Below, in pieces: positions 6,695-6,822 of a DNA stretch of 6,822 nucleotides; position 1 is the first letter of the stretch, and each line of letters starts with the position of its first letter. Position numbers and translations under genes: made by a program. The DNA is taken from positions 1 through 6,822 of the forward strand of contig JAJRUY010000193.1 in NCBI GenBank assembly GCA_024277555.1. Reading direction: 5' to 3'. Origin of the DNA: Gammaproteobacteria bacterium. Lineage in GTDB: Bacteria; Pseudomonadota; Gammaproteobacteria; Chromatiales; Chromatiaceae. The notes beneath the pieces are model-generated. The model did no database searches and had not been told where the DNA came from. It saw only the letters and a list, made by a program, of their open reading frames with translations.

Positions 6695-6714
6695 ACCCCG
6701 GCTTTCACCGGGGT
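6695..6714. repeat. Internal hairpin 2 of the MITE-like element
   Basis: This is a perfect 7-bp inverted repeat, ACCCCGG and CCGGGGT, around the six-base loop CTTTCA. It is different in sequence from hairpin 1 and separated from it by an AT-rich spacer (6672-6694). No T run follows. Confidence 0.7.
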
Positions 6715-6742
6715 GACGAAAAACGAATTATTCGAGGTTCCC

Positions 6743-6822
6743 TTTATTCGCACGCCGGGATGACCGCTTGATCAGAGCTTCCTCAAGGAAGAAAAAACAA
6801 ATTTTTCTTGCCTGATGGCACG
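6743..6822. other. Unassigned end of window, with an A/T-rich inverted repeat at 6789-6809
   Basis: No gene is recognisable here. The minus-strand frame open from the window edge stops at 6772 and gives a peptide ending SSLRKL, which I do not recognise; it does not resemble the C-terminus of FleQ as I know it. AAGAAAAA and TTTTTCTT (6789-6796 and 6802-6809) form an A/T inverted repeat. A short TGCC-ATCA-GGCA stem on the minus strand (6810-6821) precedes a T-rich stretch. These could be a weak terminator of an upstream minus-strand gene, but the stems are too short or too A/T-rich to call. Confidence 0.3.

Larger units (their letters stand above)
6632..6742. mobile_element. MITE-like non-coding element with terminal inverted repeats and TTTA flanks
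   Basis: The left end (GGGCACCTCGAAAAAT) and the reverse complement of the right end (GGGAACCTCGAATAAT) match at 14 of 16 positions. The flanks carry the direct repeat TTTA (6628-6631 and 6743-6746), which looks like a target duplication. Inside are two perfect hairpins: arms ATTCCGGC/GCCGGAAT around GGAA (6652-6671), and ACCCCGG/CCGGGGT around CTTTCA (6695-6714). The element is 111 bp and encodes no transposase, so it would need one in trans. The hairpin segments resemble the abundant dispersed repeats of proteobacteria whose accidental translation gives SGFRRN-type peptides; one such reading frame crosses it on the minus strand. It lies upstream of the FleQ-like box and does not break it. 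A static hairpin repeat rather than a mobile one is the alternative. Confidence 0.65.

Noticed and set aside
6517..6753. 78-residue minus-strand reading frame upstream of fleS (peptide with VMDSGFRRN)
   Set aside because: It is the chance translation of the MITE-like element and its hairpins; SGFRRN-type peptides are a known artefact of such repeats. The frame has no ribosome binding site or family resemblance beyond that, and it covers the FleQ-like box.
6774..6796. Hairpin CTTCC-TCAA-GGAAG followed by an A run on the plus strand
   Set aside because: For a terminator the run would have to be T on the transcribed side after the stem. On the minus strand the T run precedes the stem, so neither strand gives a standard intrinsic terminator.
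1..6822. CRISPR arrays, tRNA or rRNA genes, toxin-antitoxin or defence genes
   Set aside because: No regularly spaced direct repeats, no structural RNA signatures and no such protein families were seen; the window is filled by flagellar genes.

Overview
The window is a segment of a polar-type flagellar gene cluster from a gammaproteobacterium. All recognisable genes are on the minus strand and read from right to left: fleS (flrB), fleR (flrC), fliE, fliF, fliG, fliH and the first codons of fliI. The NtrC-type two-component pair directly upstream of fliEFGHI, and sigma-54 promoter sequences in front of both fleS and fliE, are typical of the Pseudomonas/Vibrio flagellar hierarchy. The genus cannot be named from this sequence. 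The proteins are clearly of this group but are not close copies of the Pseudomonas aeruginosa or Vibrio cholerae proteins as I remember them.

Layout from the right end. Positions 6472-6822 are about 350 bases without a convincing gene. They hold a 111-bp MITE-like element (6632-6742) with inverted ends, two internal hairpins and a TTTA direct repeat on each side. Nearer to fleS are a FleQ-like operator (6527-6540) and a sigma-54 promoter (6460-6475). The promoter overlaps the first possible ATG of the fleS frame, so the real fleS start is placed at 6417. fleS and fleR overlap by ATGA. A 112-bp gap follows, with a strong sigma-54 promoter for fliE (3771-3786) whose -12 element lies inside a perfect 7-bp inverted repeat. 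fliE, fliF, fliG, fliH and fliI are then tightly packed: a 24-bp gap after fliE, an 8-bp overlap between fliF and fliG, a short overlap between fliG and fliH, and an ATGA overlap between fliH and fliI.

How the genes work together. FleS and FleR form a cytoplasmic kinase and sigma-54 activator pair that switches on later flagellar genes. FliE and FliF build the base of the motor: the FliF MS-ring in the inner membrane and FliE as its junction to the rod. FliG is the rotor protein that receives torque from the stator. FliH regulates the export ATPase FliI. The six complete genes are intact, with their key motifs present.

No previously undescribed system was found. The parts most worth a second look are the regulatory DNA (two sigma-54 promoters, the FleQ-like box, the dyad at the fliE promoter) and the MITE-like insertion upstream of fleS.
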